DNA of 5,973 bases, taken from assembly GCA_021156245.1 (NCBI GenBank), contig JAJNBO010000180.1, forward strand, positions 1 through 5,973, given 5' to 3'. The notes beneath the pieces are model-generated. The model was not told the origin of the DNA. It made no database searches and was given only the letters and a program-made list of their open reading frames with translations. The position numbers were made by a program, and so were the translations under genes. This DNA is from Ramlibacter sp. GTDB taxonomy: Bacteria; Pseudomonadota; Gammaproteobacteria; Burkholderiales; Burkholderiaceae_C. Shown here piece after piece: positions 1 to 5,898 of the stretch. Each line of letters opens with the position of its first letter. Positions within the stretch are counted from its first letter, which is position 1.

Positions 1-822
1 CATCGCCTTGCAGGCGTGCTCCATCTCCTGCGGCAGCAGCTCGAAGCCGGTCTCCTCCTGCAGCTCGCGCAGCGCGGACTGGTACGCGGTCTCGCGCTGT
101 TCGATGAACCCGCCCGGCACCGCCAGCAGCCCCTTGCCGGGAATGCGTCCCCGCCGGATCAGCAGCACTTCGTCCGCGATCCGCACCACCGCGTCGACGG
201 TCACCAGCACCGGCGCATAGGGCGCGCCCGCCCACCGGTCCTGCTCCCGCGCGAGCTCGCGCCATTCCTCCCGCAGCGCGGGCAGGAAAGGCAGGTGGGA
301 CCAGGCGCGCAGGAAATCGATCGTGCTGGCCGGCACTTGTCCCGACACCGCGGCGATCGCCGCGTCCAGGGAGTCCGCGCTGAACAAGGCCGCGCGCAGC
401 GCCTTCGCGTGCACTTCGCCCTGCCGTCCCACGTCGTGCAGCGGCCACCCGGGAAACCGTGTCAGGTAATCGGTGGTCGGATCCTTGCGATGCCCGACGA
501 GCACCACGCGCGCATGCGCGGACCCGGCAAGCCGCGCGACCTCGGCCTGCACGGATGCCACCCAGCGCTTCTCGTCGTACACGTCGCGCAGCGCGATGAA
601 CTCCACGCGCTCACGCTCGTCGTCCCGCAACGCCAGCCGGATCGTCTCCACGCGTTCCGCATAGGTGAAGGGATTGCGCGGCGAGCGCGCATTGTGCGCC
701 GAGCCCACCAGCACGGCGCAGCGCGGTGCGAGCCGCAGCGCCTCGCGGATCAGGGCGAGCTGCGCGTCGTGGAACAACTGGAAGCGGCCGATGCACACGG
801 CCCACGCGTACTTGGCGGTCAT
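1..822 (-). CDS. nadM: Bifunctional NMN adenylyltransferase / Nudix hydrolase, C-terminus cut by window edge
   Basis: Cytoplasmic NAD-metabolism enzyme: the N-terminal nucleotidyltransferase domain of this family joins NMN and ATP to make NAD, and the C-terminal Nudix domain hydrolyses nucleoside diphosphate derivatives (ADP-ribose in characterised relatives). The visible 274 residues have GRFQ at 12-15 with H18, GSAHNARSPRNPFT at 40-53, GHRKD at 110-114, and a perfect Nudix box from G238 to F260 (E244, R252, E253, E256, E257, G259). Relatives are about 340 residues, so roughly 70 are missing beyond the left edge. The start at 822 (MTAKYAW) fits the family; an in-frame ATG at 831 would add MGG. 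Neither has a good Shine-Dalgarno. The second His of the family HxGH motif is Q21 (HDAQ), and the usual SxT before a conserved Arg reads HAK (138-140). The gene lies about 46 bp after the cyclase-like gene, so it is probably cotranscribed. Family assignment is firm; activity of the first domain is uncertain. Confidence 0.93.
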   Translation of the reverse strand, partial: MTAKYAWAVCIGRFQLFHDAQLALIREALRLAPRCAVLVGSAHNARSPRNPFTYAERVETIRLALRDDERERVEFIALRDVYDEKRWVASVQAEVARLAGSAHARVVLVGHRKDPTTDYLTRFPGWPLHDVGRQGEVHAKALRAALFSADSLDAAIAAVSGQVPASTIDFLRAWSHLPFLPALREEWRELAREQDRWAGAPYAPVLVTVDAVVRIADEVLLIRRGRIPGKGLLAVPGGFIEQRETAYQSALRELQEETGFELLPQEMEHACKAM

Positions 823-844
823 GCCGCCCATTCTGCGGGGTGGC

Positions 845-861
845 GGGGCCGCCGGGGCCCC
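845..861 (-). repeat. GC hairpin in the gap before nadM
   Basis: A 6-bp perfect stem (845-850 GGGGCC with 856-861 GGCCCC) and a 5-base loop occupy most of the 46-bp gap between the cyclase-like stop and the nadM start. No T-run follows, so it does not look like an intrinsic terminator. It could affect nadM translation or mRNA stability, or be a chance product of high GC. Confidence 0.35.
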
Positions 862-868
862 ACGGCGA

Positions 869-1531
869 TCAGACCAGACCGAGGCCCGCGAACGTGCTCA
901 TGGCCGCGGACCGGTGCGGCGCCAGCGTGATGCACGCCTGCGTCACGCCCTGTTCGTCCATCTCGGTGGTCACCACGCCGTCGCGCACGGAATCCGCGAA
1001 GTCGGCGCCCAGCAGCTCATGCGTTTCGCCCGAGACCAGGATGGTCCCTGCCGCGGCGTGCGCCAGCGCCTCCTCGGCCTCGTCGATCTCGGTGCCCACG
1101 ACCACGCGATGCGCGCGGCCGTCGACTTCGAAGCACGCCACCATGCACAGCACCGTGTTGACGGCGATCCGCACGCGGCGGCCTTCCGAGAGCCGCTGCA
1201 GCACGACCGCCGCTTCGAGCGCCGCGACGGCGCTGTCGAAGGACAGCACCATGTCCGCCCGGCGCGGAATCTGCAGCTCGCCCCCGACCCGGGTGGCCAG
1301 CCGCTCGAGCTCCGCGCGGTGGATGCCCGCGAGCGGCGCGTCGCCGGCCAGCAGCGTGAGCTGCTGCGCCTCGAACCGGATGCTGGCGCAGGCCGGCCCG
1401 AGGAACAGGGTGCGCCAGAAGCCGATGTCGCCCCTCCACAGCACCCGCTGGGAAAGCGACTCCAGCAGAACCGCCTCGCGCTGCGCGCCCGCGGCTGGCA
1501 CCCGGTGCCCGTTCGATCCCTTCGCGTCCAT
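869..1531 (-). CDS. Degenerate adenylate/guanylate cyclase-like domain protein
   Basis: A 220-residue, probably cytoplasmic protein with no signal peptide or membrane segment. Residues about 75-175 follow the pattern of class III nucleotide cyclases: FDSAVAALEAAVVLQRL (98-114) resembles the helix after the second metal-binding strand, RVRIAVNT (119-126) the central strand, and GTEIDEAEEAL...GTILVSG (146-168) the strand-helix-strand that normally carries the catalytic Asn and Arg. Here those positions are D150 and E154, and no F-x-D-I or GDG metal motif can be placed with confidence (D93 is one residue off). It therefore probably does not cyclise nucleotides and may bind a ligand or partner. 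The start at 1531 is chosen because AAGGAG lies 6 bases upstream; a longer frame reaches 1627 but its extra 32 residues look non-coding. It sits between mltB and nadM on the same strand. The domain call is by eye and the function is unknown. Confidence 0.8.
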   Translation of the reverse strand: MDAKGSNGHRVPAAGAQREAVLLESLSQRVLWRGDIGFWRTLFLGPACASIRFEAQQLTLLAGDAPLAGIHRAELERLATRVGGELQIPRRADMVLSFDSAVAALEAAVVLQRLSEGRRVRIAVNTVLCMVACFEVDGRAHRVVVGTEIDEAEEALAHAAAGTILVSGETHELLGADFADSVRDGVVTTEMDEQGVTQACITLAPHRSAAMSTFAGLGLV

Positions 1532-1537
1532 GTCCTG

Positions 1538-1543
1538 CTCCTT
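1538..1543 (-). promoter_or_regulatory. Ribosome binding site of the cyclase-like gene
   Basis: The minus strand reads AAGGAG, then 6 bases, then ATG at 1531. This is the best Shine-Dalgarno of the complete genes in the window, and it decides the start in favour of 1531 over 1627. Confidence 0.75.
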
Positions 1544-1593
1544 GCCCGACGTTTTGTTGACTGCCCCGGCCTTCCATGCCGGTGTATCAAAGT

Positions 1594-1620
1594 GTTGCAC
1601 CCGCAGCGGTACGGGGCAAC
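1594..1620 (-). repeat. Imperfect hairpin in the mltB / cyclase-like gap
   Basis: Left arm 1594-1603 (GTTGCACCCG) pairs with right arm 1612-1620 (CGGGGCAAC) in 9 pairs with A1599 bulged; the loop is 8 bases. It lies 44 bp past the mltB stop on the minus strand. The sequence following on that strand (ACACTTTG) is only weakly T-rich, so a terminator role for mltB is possible but not clear. It could equally be an operator or leader structure of the downstream gene. I found no convincing sigma-70 promoter in the whole 132-bp gap. Confidence 0.45.
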
Positions 1621-1663
1621 TCGTCAAGCGCCTAAGGCAAGGGGGTAGTTCTATCTAAGCCTG

Positions 1664-3046
1664 TCAGGGCCGCATCAGCATTTGCATCGTGCGTTGGCCG
1701 GCGCGCCGCAGCGGCGGCAGGCCCCGGGCCGCGAATTCCGCGGCGATGGCGTCGCGGGTGTTGCGGCCCATCACGCCGTCCGGCTGCACGAGGGCGTGGC
1801 CACGCTGCTGCAGCCACGCCTGCAACTCACGGACCTGTGCCCGCGACAACCCCGGGTCGTCCGTCGGCCACGGCGTGAAGAAACCAGGGCTGCCGGCGAT
1901 GCGCGTGGCCAGCAGCGACACCTCCATCACGTAGCGCTCGGAGTTGTTGTAGCGGTAGATGGTGTTGAAGTTGCGCGACACCAGGAAGGCGGGGCCTGGC
2001 AGGCCGACCGGCAGGAAAGGGTACATCTCGGGATCGCCAGCCCACTGCAGCGCGGCCGCGCGGCCATCTGCGGCAAAGCCGGTCCAGCCCATCGCCGCCC
2101 ACTCGGAAAGCTTCTTCGCCTGCGCGGGCAGCCGGATCGACTTGCCCGATGCCGCGTAGGCCGCCTGCTGCTCGGGCGGGATGGTGACTTCGATGTACAC
2201 AGGGACACCCGGCAACCAGCCGCCGCGGGTCTTCAAGTGGTTCGCCGTGGTGGCCCAGGCATCCGCCTCGGAGTTGATGATGTCGGGGACGCCGTCGTTG
2301 TCGAAGTCGACGGCGAGCGGCTCGAAGCTGTCCGGCACGAACTGCGTGCGGCCGAACGCCCCGGCCCACGAGCCTTGCCAGGACTCCGGGCGCACCTTGC
2401 CGTCGCGCACCAGCCGCACGGCCGCGAATGCGCGCTCGCGCGAGACGCACGCGGTGGCGCGATCGGGCGGACAAGGCCGCAGGCAGGCGAGCGTCAGCGT
2501 GGAATCCAGCACCGGGATCCTTCCCTGCGAAGGCCCGTAATTGGTCTCGATGCCGTAGATGGCGACGACCACTTCCTTCGGGACGCCGAACTGCGCCTCG
2601 ATGCGTTGCAGGGTCGCCAGGTTGGCCGCAAGGATGCGCTGGCCTTCGCGCACGCGGTCGTCGTCGGTGGTCGCCGCGATCTCGTCCCACCAGAAGGTCG
2701 GTTCGCCGGCCTGCACGAGCAGGGACTGCCGCACGCGATCGTCGTAGCGCGCAGTGGCCGTGAGGCGCGTGAAGTCCTCGCGGCTCAGCGGCCGGTGGGC
2801 GGTGCCGGTCAGCTGGCCGAGCTGCTGTACGCAGGCCGCGAACTGCTCGGGCGCCATCGGCTGTGCGACCAGCGATGAGGAGACCGCCGGCTGCGCCGCC
2901 GATGCCGGCACGGCCGCGGCCGAGGTGGCGGGCAGCGGCGCGGATGCGGAAGCGGCAGGCGCGGGCGCCTGGGCCAGCAGGGATTGCGAGAGCAGCAGCG
3001 CGGCGGCAAAAACGGCCGCGCTGCGCTTGGGGATAAGCGTTGCCAT
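1664..3046 (-). CDS. mltB: Lytic murein transglycosylase, MltB type (GH103), with C-terminal peptidoglycan-binding domain
   Basis: Exported enzyme that cleaves the MurNAc-GlcNAc bond of peptidoglycan without hydrolysis, leaving 1,6-anhydro-MurNAc ends. The 460 residues run in order: signal peptide about 1-27 (Lys/Arg, then a hydrophobic core, AQA at 25-27); Ala/Pro-rich linker to about 65; catalytic GH103 domain about 66-390, with IYGIETNYG at 163-171 and catalytic E167, and GAFGRTQF at 229-236; an EF-hand-like calcium loop (D247, D249, D251, D255), as in E. coli Slt35; and a PG-binding type 1 domain about 398-442 (LQAWL, DGVMGRNT). No lipobox Cys is present, so it is probably a soluble periplasmic form. 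C188, C192 and C200 cluster just after the active-site helix, and C72 could be a partner. The start at 3046 is chosen because the signal peptide begins there; upstream in-frame residues look non-coding. The Shine-Dalgarno is weak. Divergent from the dehydrogenase. Confidence 0.95.
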   Translation of the reverse strand: MATLIPKRSAAVFAAALLLSQSLLAQAPAPAASASAPLPATSAAAVPASAAQPAVSSSLVAQPMAPEQFAACVQQLGQLTGTAHRPLSREDFTRLTATARYDDRVRQSLLVQAGEPTFWWDEIAATTDDDRVREGQRILAANLATLQRIEAQFGVPKEVVVAIYGIETNYGPSQGRIPVLDSTLTLACLRPCPPDRATACVSRERAFAAVRLVRDGKVRPESWQGSWAGAFGRTQFVPDSFEPLAVDFDNDGVPDIINSEADAWATTANHLKTRGGWLPGVPVYIEVTIPPEQQAAYAASGKSIRLPAQAKKLSEWAAMGWTGFAADGRAAALQWAGDPEMYPFLPVGLPGPAFLVSRNFNTIYRYNNSERYVMEVSLLATRIAGSPGFFTPWPTDDPGLSRAQVRELQAWLQQRGHALVQPDGVMGRNTRDAIAAEFAARGLPPLRRAGQRTMQMLMRP

Positions 3047-3070
3047 GGTGGAGTGAACGGGGTTCGCCCC

Positions 3071-3076
3071 AGTATA
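3071..3076 (-). promoter_or_regulatory. Putative -10 box of mltB
   Basis: TATACT on the minus strand matches five of six bases of the sigma-70 -10 consensus. It would place transcription start near 3064, giving a leader of about 18 bases to the ATG at 3046. No recognisable -35 sits 16-18 bp upstream; that stretch lies inside the GC-rich inverted repeat at 3084-3112, so an activator may be needed or the match may be chance. Confidence 0.35.
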
Positions 3077-3083
3077 GGGTTGC

Positions 3084-3112
3084 CCCCTGCCCCACGGGGC
3101 CGTGGGCAGGGG
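3084..3112 (+). repeat. Strong imperfect inverted repeat between mltB and the dehydrogenase
   Basis: Left arm 3084-3095 (CCCCTGCCCCAC) pairs with right arm 3102-3112 (GTGGGCAGGGG) in 11 pairs with one bulged C; the loop is 3096-3101 (GGGGCC). In the dehydrogenase mRNA the right arm includes the only Shine-Dalgarno-like sequence (3108-3112), so the fold would mask it. In DNA it covers the expected -35 region of mltB and could be an operator. It has no T-run on either side that would suggest a terminator. Confidence 0.6.
3108..3112 (+). promoter_or_regulatory. Likely ribosome binding site of the dehydrogenase
   Basis: AGGGG lies 11 bases before the ATG at 3124, slightly long spacing. It would be 17 and 26 bases from the alternative ATGs at 3130 and 3139, which favours 3124. 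It is buried in the right arm of the hairpin at 3084-3112. Confidence 0.4.
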
Positions 3113-3123
3113 CTGCCGATTGC

Positions 3124-4101
3124 ATGACAATGCAGCGCATGAGCCCACGTCCCGTCCTCCTGCAAACCATCTCCCTGCTGCCCTCGCTGGAGCGCCAGCT
3201 GGCCGAAACGTACACCGTGCACCGCCTGCCGCCCGCAGGCGCCGAACGCGACGCTTTCCTGGCCGCACGCGGCGCGGAGTTCGACGGCCTCGTCACCTCG
3301 GCCGCGAGCGGCGCAGATGCTGCCCTGATCGCCGCGCTGCCGAAGATCCGCGCGATCTCCAGCTTCGGCGTCGGCCTCGACAAGCTGGACCTGGATGCGG
3401 CCAGGAAGCGCGGCCTGCCGGTCGGCTACACCCCCGACGTGCTGAACGACTGCGTGGCCGACCTGGCTTTTGCACTGATGCTCGCCATCGGCCGGCGCAT
3501 CCCCGAAGGCGACCGCTATGTGCGCGCGGGCCGGTGGGTCGAGAAGGGCGCGGCGCCCTTCCCCTTCGGGCGCCAGGTGAGCGGCGCGAACCTGGGCATC
3601 GTCGGGTTGGGCCGCATCGGCCGCACCATCGCCAAGCGGGCGAGCGGCTTCGAGATGGACGTGCGCTACCACAGCCGCAACCCGGTGGACGGGGTGGCCT
3701 GGAAGCACGAGCCGAAGCTGCTGGAGCTGGCGCGCTGGGCCGACTTCCTGGTGGTGATCACCGCAGGCGGCGCGCAGACGCGCCACCTCGTCAACGCGGA
3801 AGTGCTGGACGCGCTCGGCACCAAGGGCTACATCGTGAACGTGGCGCGCGGCACCGTGATCGACGAGGCCGCGCTCGTGCGCGCGCTGAAGGAAAAACGC
3901 ATCGGCGGCGCCGGCCTCGACGTGTTCGAGAACGAGCCCCAGGTGCCGGCCGAGCTCTTCAGCCTGGAGAACGTGGTCATGGTGCCCCACATTGCCAGCG
4001 CCACGGTGCAGACGCGCGAGGCAATGGGCAAGCGCGTGCTGGACAACCTGGCGGCGGGCCTGGCCGGGCAGCCGATGCCCAGCGACGCCACCGCGGACTG
4101 A
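3124..4101 (+). CDS. D-2-hydroxyacid dehydrogenase, probably glyoxylate/hydroxypyruvate reductase
   Basis: Cytoplasmic NAD(P)-dependent enzyme that interconverts 2-oxoacids and D-2-hydroxyacids; closest in style to glyoxylate/hydroxypyruvate reductases, which make glycolate or D-glycerate. The 325 residues hold the substrate domain (about 1-105 and 295-325) and a Rossmann domain with GLGRIG at 161-166. The catalytic set is R242 (NVARGTVIDE), E271 (DVFENEP) and H289 (PHIASAT); the spacings of 29 and 18 match the family exactly. After the second Rossmann strand comes YHSR (182-185), with no Asp, which favours NADPH over NADH. ATGs at 3124, 3130 and 3139 are all in frame; 3139 gives the most family-like N-terminus (MSPRPVLL) and 3124 is nearest the ribosome site. 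Divergent from mltB; its stop is 7 bp from the stop of the LysR gene, which is a plausible but unproven regulator. The exact substrate cannot be read from sequence. Confidence 0.93.
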   Translation: MTMQRMSPRPVLLQTISLLPSLERQLAETYTVHRLPPAGAERDAFLAARGAEFDGLVTSAASGADAALIAALPKIRAISSFGVGLDKLDLDAARKRGLPVGYTPDVLNDCVADLAFALMLAIGRRIPEGDRYVRAGRWVEKGAAPFPFGRQVSGANLGIVGLGRIGRTIAKRASGFEMDVRYHSRNPVDGVAWKHEPKLLELARWADFLVVITAGGAQTRHLVNAEVLDALGTKGYIVNVARGTVIDEAALVRALKEKRIGGAGLDVFENEPQVPAELFSLENVVMVPHIASATVQTREAMGKRVLDNLAAGLAGQPMPSDATAD

Positions 4102-4108
4102 AGCGGCA

Positions 4109-5023
4109 TCAGCCTCGCAAGGGCGGTTCCCACCAGCGGCCGGCGAACCGTCCTTGCAGGAAAGCGATGAAGGCCTGCACCTTCTGCGGCACGAGGCGCG
4201 GCGAGGGATACACGGCGTGGATCTCCTGCTCCGGCAGGCTGTGGCCCTTGAGCACTTCGACGACGGCGCCGCTGGCCAGCGAATCCGCGGCCACGTACCA
4301 GGGCAGCGCCGCCACCCCCATGTGCGAACGCGCAGCGGCGAGCACCGCCGACAGGTTGTTCGAGCGCAGGCGCGCGGTCACCGGCACCGTCACCGGCTCG
4401 CCGCGCAGCGGGATCACCCGCCAGACGTCGCTGCCCTGCACGCTGCTGTAGATCAACGCCTCGTGTCCGCTCAGGTCGGCAGGCCGCTTGGGCACGCCTG
4501 CCTTGCGCAGGTACTTCGGCGACGCCACCATCAGCCACGGATTGGTCCCGAGGTAGCGCGCGCCGAGCGCCGAATCCGCCAGCTTGCCCATGCGCACCGC
4601 CACGTCCATGCCTTGCGCCACCAGGTCGGTGTAGCGGTCCTCGAAACTCAGGTCCACCTGCAGCTGCGGATGCTGCCGCATGAAGTCCAGCGCCAATGGC
4701 ACGATGACGCGGCGGCCGAACGCGACCGAGCTGCCGACCCGCAGCAGCCCCTGCGCCTGCGTCTGCCTCACCCGCACCACGCTGTCCGCCTCCTCGGCGG
4801 CGCGCACGATGTCCTTGCACCTCTCGTAGTACAGCGCGCCCGCTTCGGTGAGGCTCACGCCGCGCGTGTTGCGGTTGAGCAGCCGCACCTTCAGGCGCTC
4901 CTCGGTGCCTGCCACCTGCTTGGTGACGGTCGGCTGGGTGGTGCCGAACTCGCGCGCGGCCTTGGAGAAGCTGCCCGTCTCGACGACGCGGACGAACATC
5001 TCCATGGCTTGCAGGCGGTCCAT
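4109..5023 (-). CDS. LysR-type transcriptional regulator
   Basis: DNA-binding transcription factor of 304 residues, the usual length. The N-terminal winged helix-turn-helix spans about 1-60 (MDRLQAMEMFVRVVETGSFSKAA, then TTQPTVTKQVAGTEERL and LLNRNTRGVSLTEAG), followed by a linker helix to about 88 and a periplasmic-binding-protein-like effector domain about 91-295 (LLRVGSSVAFGRRVIVPLAL, then DVAVRMG at 140-146). It resembles the CrgA/YafC-like group of single-domain regulators in proteobacteria. The start at 5023 gives the typical N-terminus; it lies 5 bp after the stop of the response regulator gene, so translation is probably coupled. The Shine-Dalgarno is weak (GGAAG, about 14 bases away). 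It is convergent with the dehydrogenase. The inducer is unknown. A T-N11-A dyad upstream of the operon (5884-5898) is a candidate binding site, implying autoregulation. Confidence 0.95.
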   Translation of the reverse strand: MDRLQAMEMFVRVVETGSFSKAAREFGTTQPTVTKQVAGTEERLKVRLLNRNTRGVSLTEAGALYYERCKDIVRAAEEADSVVRVRQTQAQGLLRVGSSVAFGRRVIVPLALDFMRQHPQLQVDLSFEDRYTDLVAQGMDVAVRMGKLADSALGARYLGTNPWLMVASPKYLRKAGVPKRPADLSGHEALIYSSVQGSDVWRVIPLRGEPVTVPVTARLRSNNLSAVLAAARSHMGVAALPWYVAADSLASGAVVEVLKGHSLPEQEIHAVYPSPRLVPQKVQAFIAFLQGRFAGRWWEPPLRG

Positions 5024-5028
5024 CAGCG

Positions 5029-5814
5029 CTAGGGCATCTTCCAGGCCGCGCCGGCCGGCGGCTCGGGCTGGCCGAGCACGGTGCGGATGGCGCGCAGCAG
5101 CGCCTCCGGCTCGAACGGCTTGGTGATGTAGCCGTCGGCGCCGCCGGTCATGCCCTTGAGCACCGCCTCGCGCGTGGCCTTGCCGGTGAGCATGATGACC
5201 GGCACGTCCTTCAGCTGCGGGTGCTGGCGCACGCGCTGGAGGATGTCGAAGCCGTCGGTGTCGGGCAGCACGACGTCGAGCAGGATCAGGTCCGGGATCT
5301 GCGGGCGACGGATCTGCGCCACGACCTGCTCGCGGGTGCCGGCCTGCCGCACGTCGAACCCGGAGAGCGTCAGCAGCGTCGAGGTGAAGCTGGCCAGCGC
5401 CGCGTCGTCCTCGATGACCACCACCGAAGGCCGGCCGCCGGGCGGCGCCTGGCGCGCCGTGCCGCGGCCGCGCGCGATCTGCACGTAGAACCCGGCGCGC
5501 TGCAACGAGGAGAGCCCGGCATCCACGTCGGCCTGGCCGACCGCGCGCGTGAGCTGCACGATGTCGGCGTTCCATTGCAGCGTGAACGGATCCGGCTTCA
5601 CCGGCTGGATCAGCCTCTGGCTGCGCAGGCTCTCGAGCACCTGGGTGAAGGCGGCGCGCTGGTCGGGCTGCAGGCCCGCGCTGAGCTGGCCCACGGTCAG
5701 GATGCCGTCGAGGCGGACCAGCACGTCGATCTGGGCGGTGGACAGGCGGGTGGCGCTGCCGCGCAACTCGGTTTCGCCCATCGGCGTCGGAGCGTAGATG
5801 TCGTCAGGGTGCAT
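5029..5814 (-). CDS. Response regulator with N-terminal uncharacterised domain and C-terminal receiver
   Basis: Two-component signalling protein of 261 residues. Residues about 1-115 form an N-terminal region with helical, winged-helix-like character (LSTAQIDVLVRLDGILTVGQLSAGL at 24-48, then a second short motif GLSSLQRAGFYVQIARGR at 100-117) of unknown role. A Gly/Pro/Arg-rich linker leads to the receiver at about 129-248: acidic pocket E135, D136, D137; phosphoacceptor D180 (LILLDVVLPDTDGF); T210 (MLTGKA); K232 (TKPFEP). No DNA-binding or enzymatic output follows the receiver, so output would be through the N-terminal part or a partner. No histidine kinase is in view. The start at 5814 is chosen because the MHPDDIYAPTPMGETEL opening resembles relatives and a promoter fits just upstream; a GTG at 5868 is possible and would add 18 unconvincing residues. 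It precedes the LysR gene by 5 bp as the first gene of an operon. Confidence 0.9.
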   Translation of the reverse strand: MHPDDIYAPTPMGETELRGSATRLSTAQIDVLVRLDGILTVGQLSAGLQPDQRAAFTQVLESLRSQRLIQPVKPDPFTLQWNADIVQLTRAVGQADVDAGLSSLQRAGFYVQIARGRGTARQAPPGGRPSVVVIEDDAALASFTSTLLTLSGFDVRQAGTREQVVAQIRRPQIPDLILLDVVLPDTDGFDILQRVRQHPQLKDVPVIMLTGKATREAVLKGMTGGADGYITKPFEPEALLRAIRTVLGQPEPPAGAAWKMP

Positions 5815-5822
5815 GGGGAATC

Positions 5823-5841
5823 GTCGGGTCTTCGGCCCGAC
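5823..5841 (-). repeat. Hairpin just before the response regulator start
   Basis: 5823-5828 (GTCGGG) pairs with 5836-5841 (CCCGAC); C5830 and G5835 add a pair closing a four-base TTCG loop (CGAA on the mRNA strand), with one bulge. It ends 8 bases before the ATG at 5814 and overlaps the predicted transcription start. No T-run follows. It may influence translation of a gene that lacks a visible Shine-Dalgarno, or be incidental. Confidence 0.4.
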
Positions 5842-5868
5842 CATAACGCAGATGGGGCGCCGCGTCAC
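5840..5868 (-). promoter_or_regulatory. Possible sigma-70 promoter of the response regulator-lysR operon
   Basis: On the minus strand GTGACG (5868-5863, four of six to the -35 consensus), a 17-base spacer and TATGGT (5845-5840, four of six to the -10 consensus). It predicts transcription start near 5833 and a short leader to the ATG at 5814, consistent with that start rather than the GTG at 5868. The matches are moderate, so this is a suggestion. Confidence 0.35.
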
Positions 5869-5883
5869 GTCCTCCCCCGACTC

Positions 5884-5898
5884 ATTCCGCCATGGAAT
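5884..5898. promoter_or_regulatory. Candidate LysR-type binding site (T-N11-A dyad)
   Basis: ATTCC-N5-GGAAT is a perfect interrupted dyad, and T5885 to A5897 has exactly the T-N11-A spacing of LysR-family boxes. Its centre, 5891, is about 58 bp upstream of the predicted start of the response regulator-lysR operon and about 66 bp upstream of a possible start for the gene beyond the right edge. LysR-type sites commonly lie near -65. CTCAT repeats at 5881-5885 and 5901-5905, 20 bp apart, flank it. Confidence 0.45.

Noticed and set aside
16..930. 304-codon open frame on the plus strand
   Set aside because: It is antisense to nadM, rich in His/Arg/Ala/Gln with no motif, as expected opposite a GC-rich gene; the minus strand shows a full Nudix box.
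665..1658. Two long plus-strand frames of 310-327 codons
   Set aside because: Low-complexity Arg/Ala/Ser composition, and antisense to the cyclase-like gene, which has a good ribosome site and fold-like pattern.
1682..2878. 398-codon plus-strand frame inside mltB
   Set aside because: Antisense shadow of a gene with clear GH103 motifs; no recognisable domain or start signal.
2809..3990. 393-codon minus-strand frame opposite the dehydrogenase
   Set aside because: Rich in His/Arg/Ala with no motifs, and runs across the mltB start and promoter region; the dehydrogenase catalytic residues are intact on the other strand.
4102..4108. Possible bidirectional terminator between the convergent dehydrogenase and lysR genes
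   Set aside because: Only 7 bp separate the stops, with no stem and no T-run; any terminator would have to lie inside coding sequence and none was evident.
3992..5032. 346-codon plus-strand frame opposite lysR
   Set aside because: Antisense shadow; the opposite strand encodes a normal-length LysR protein with a typical N-terminus.
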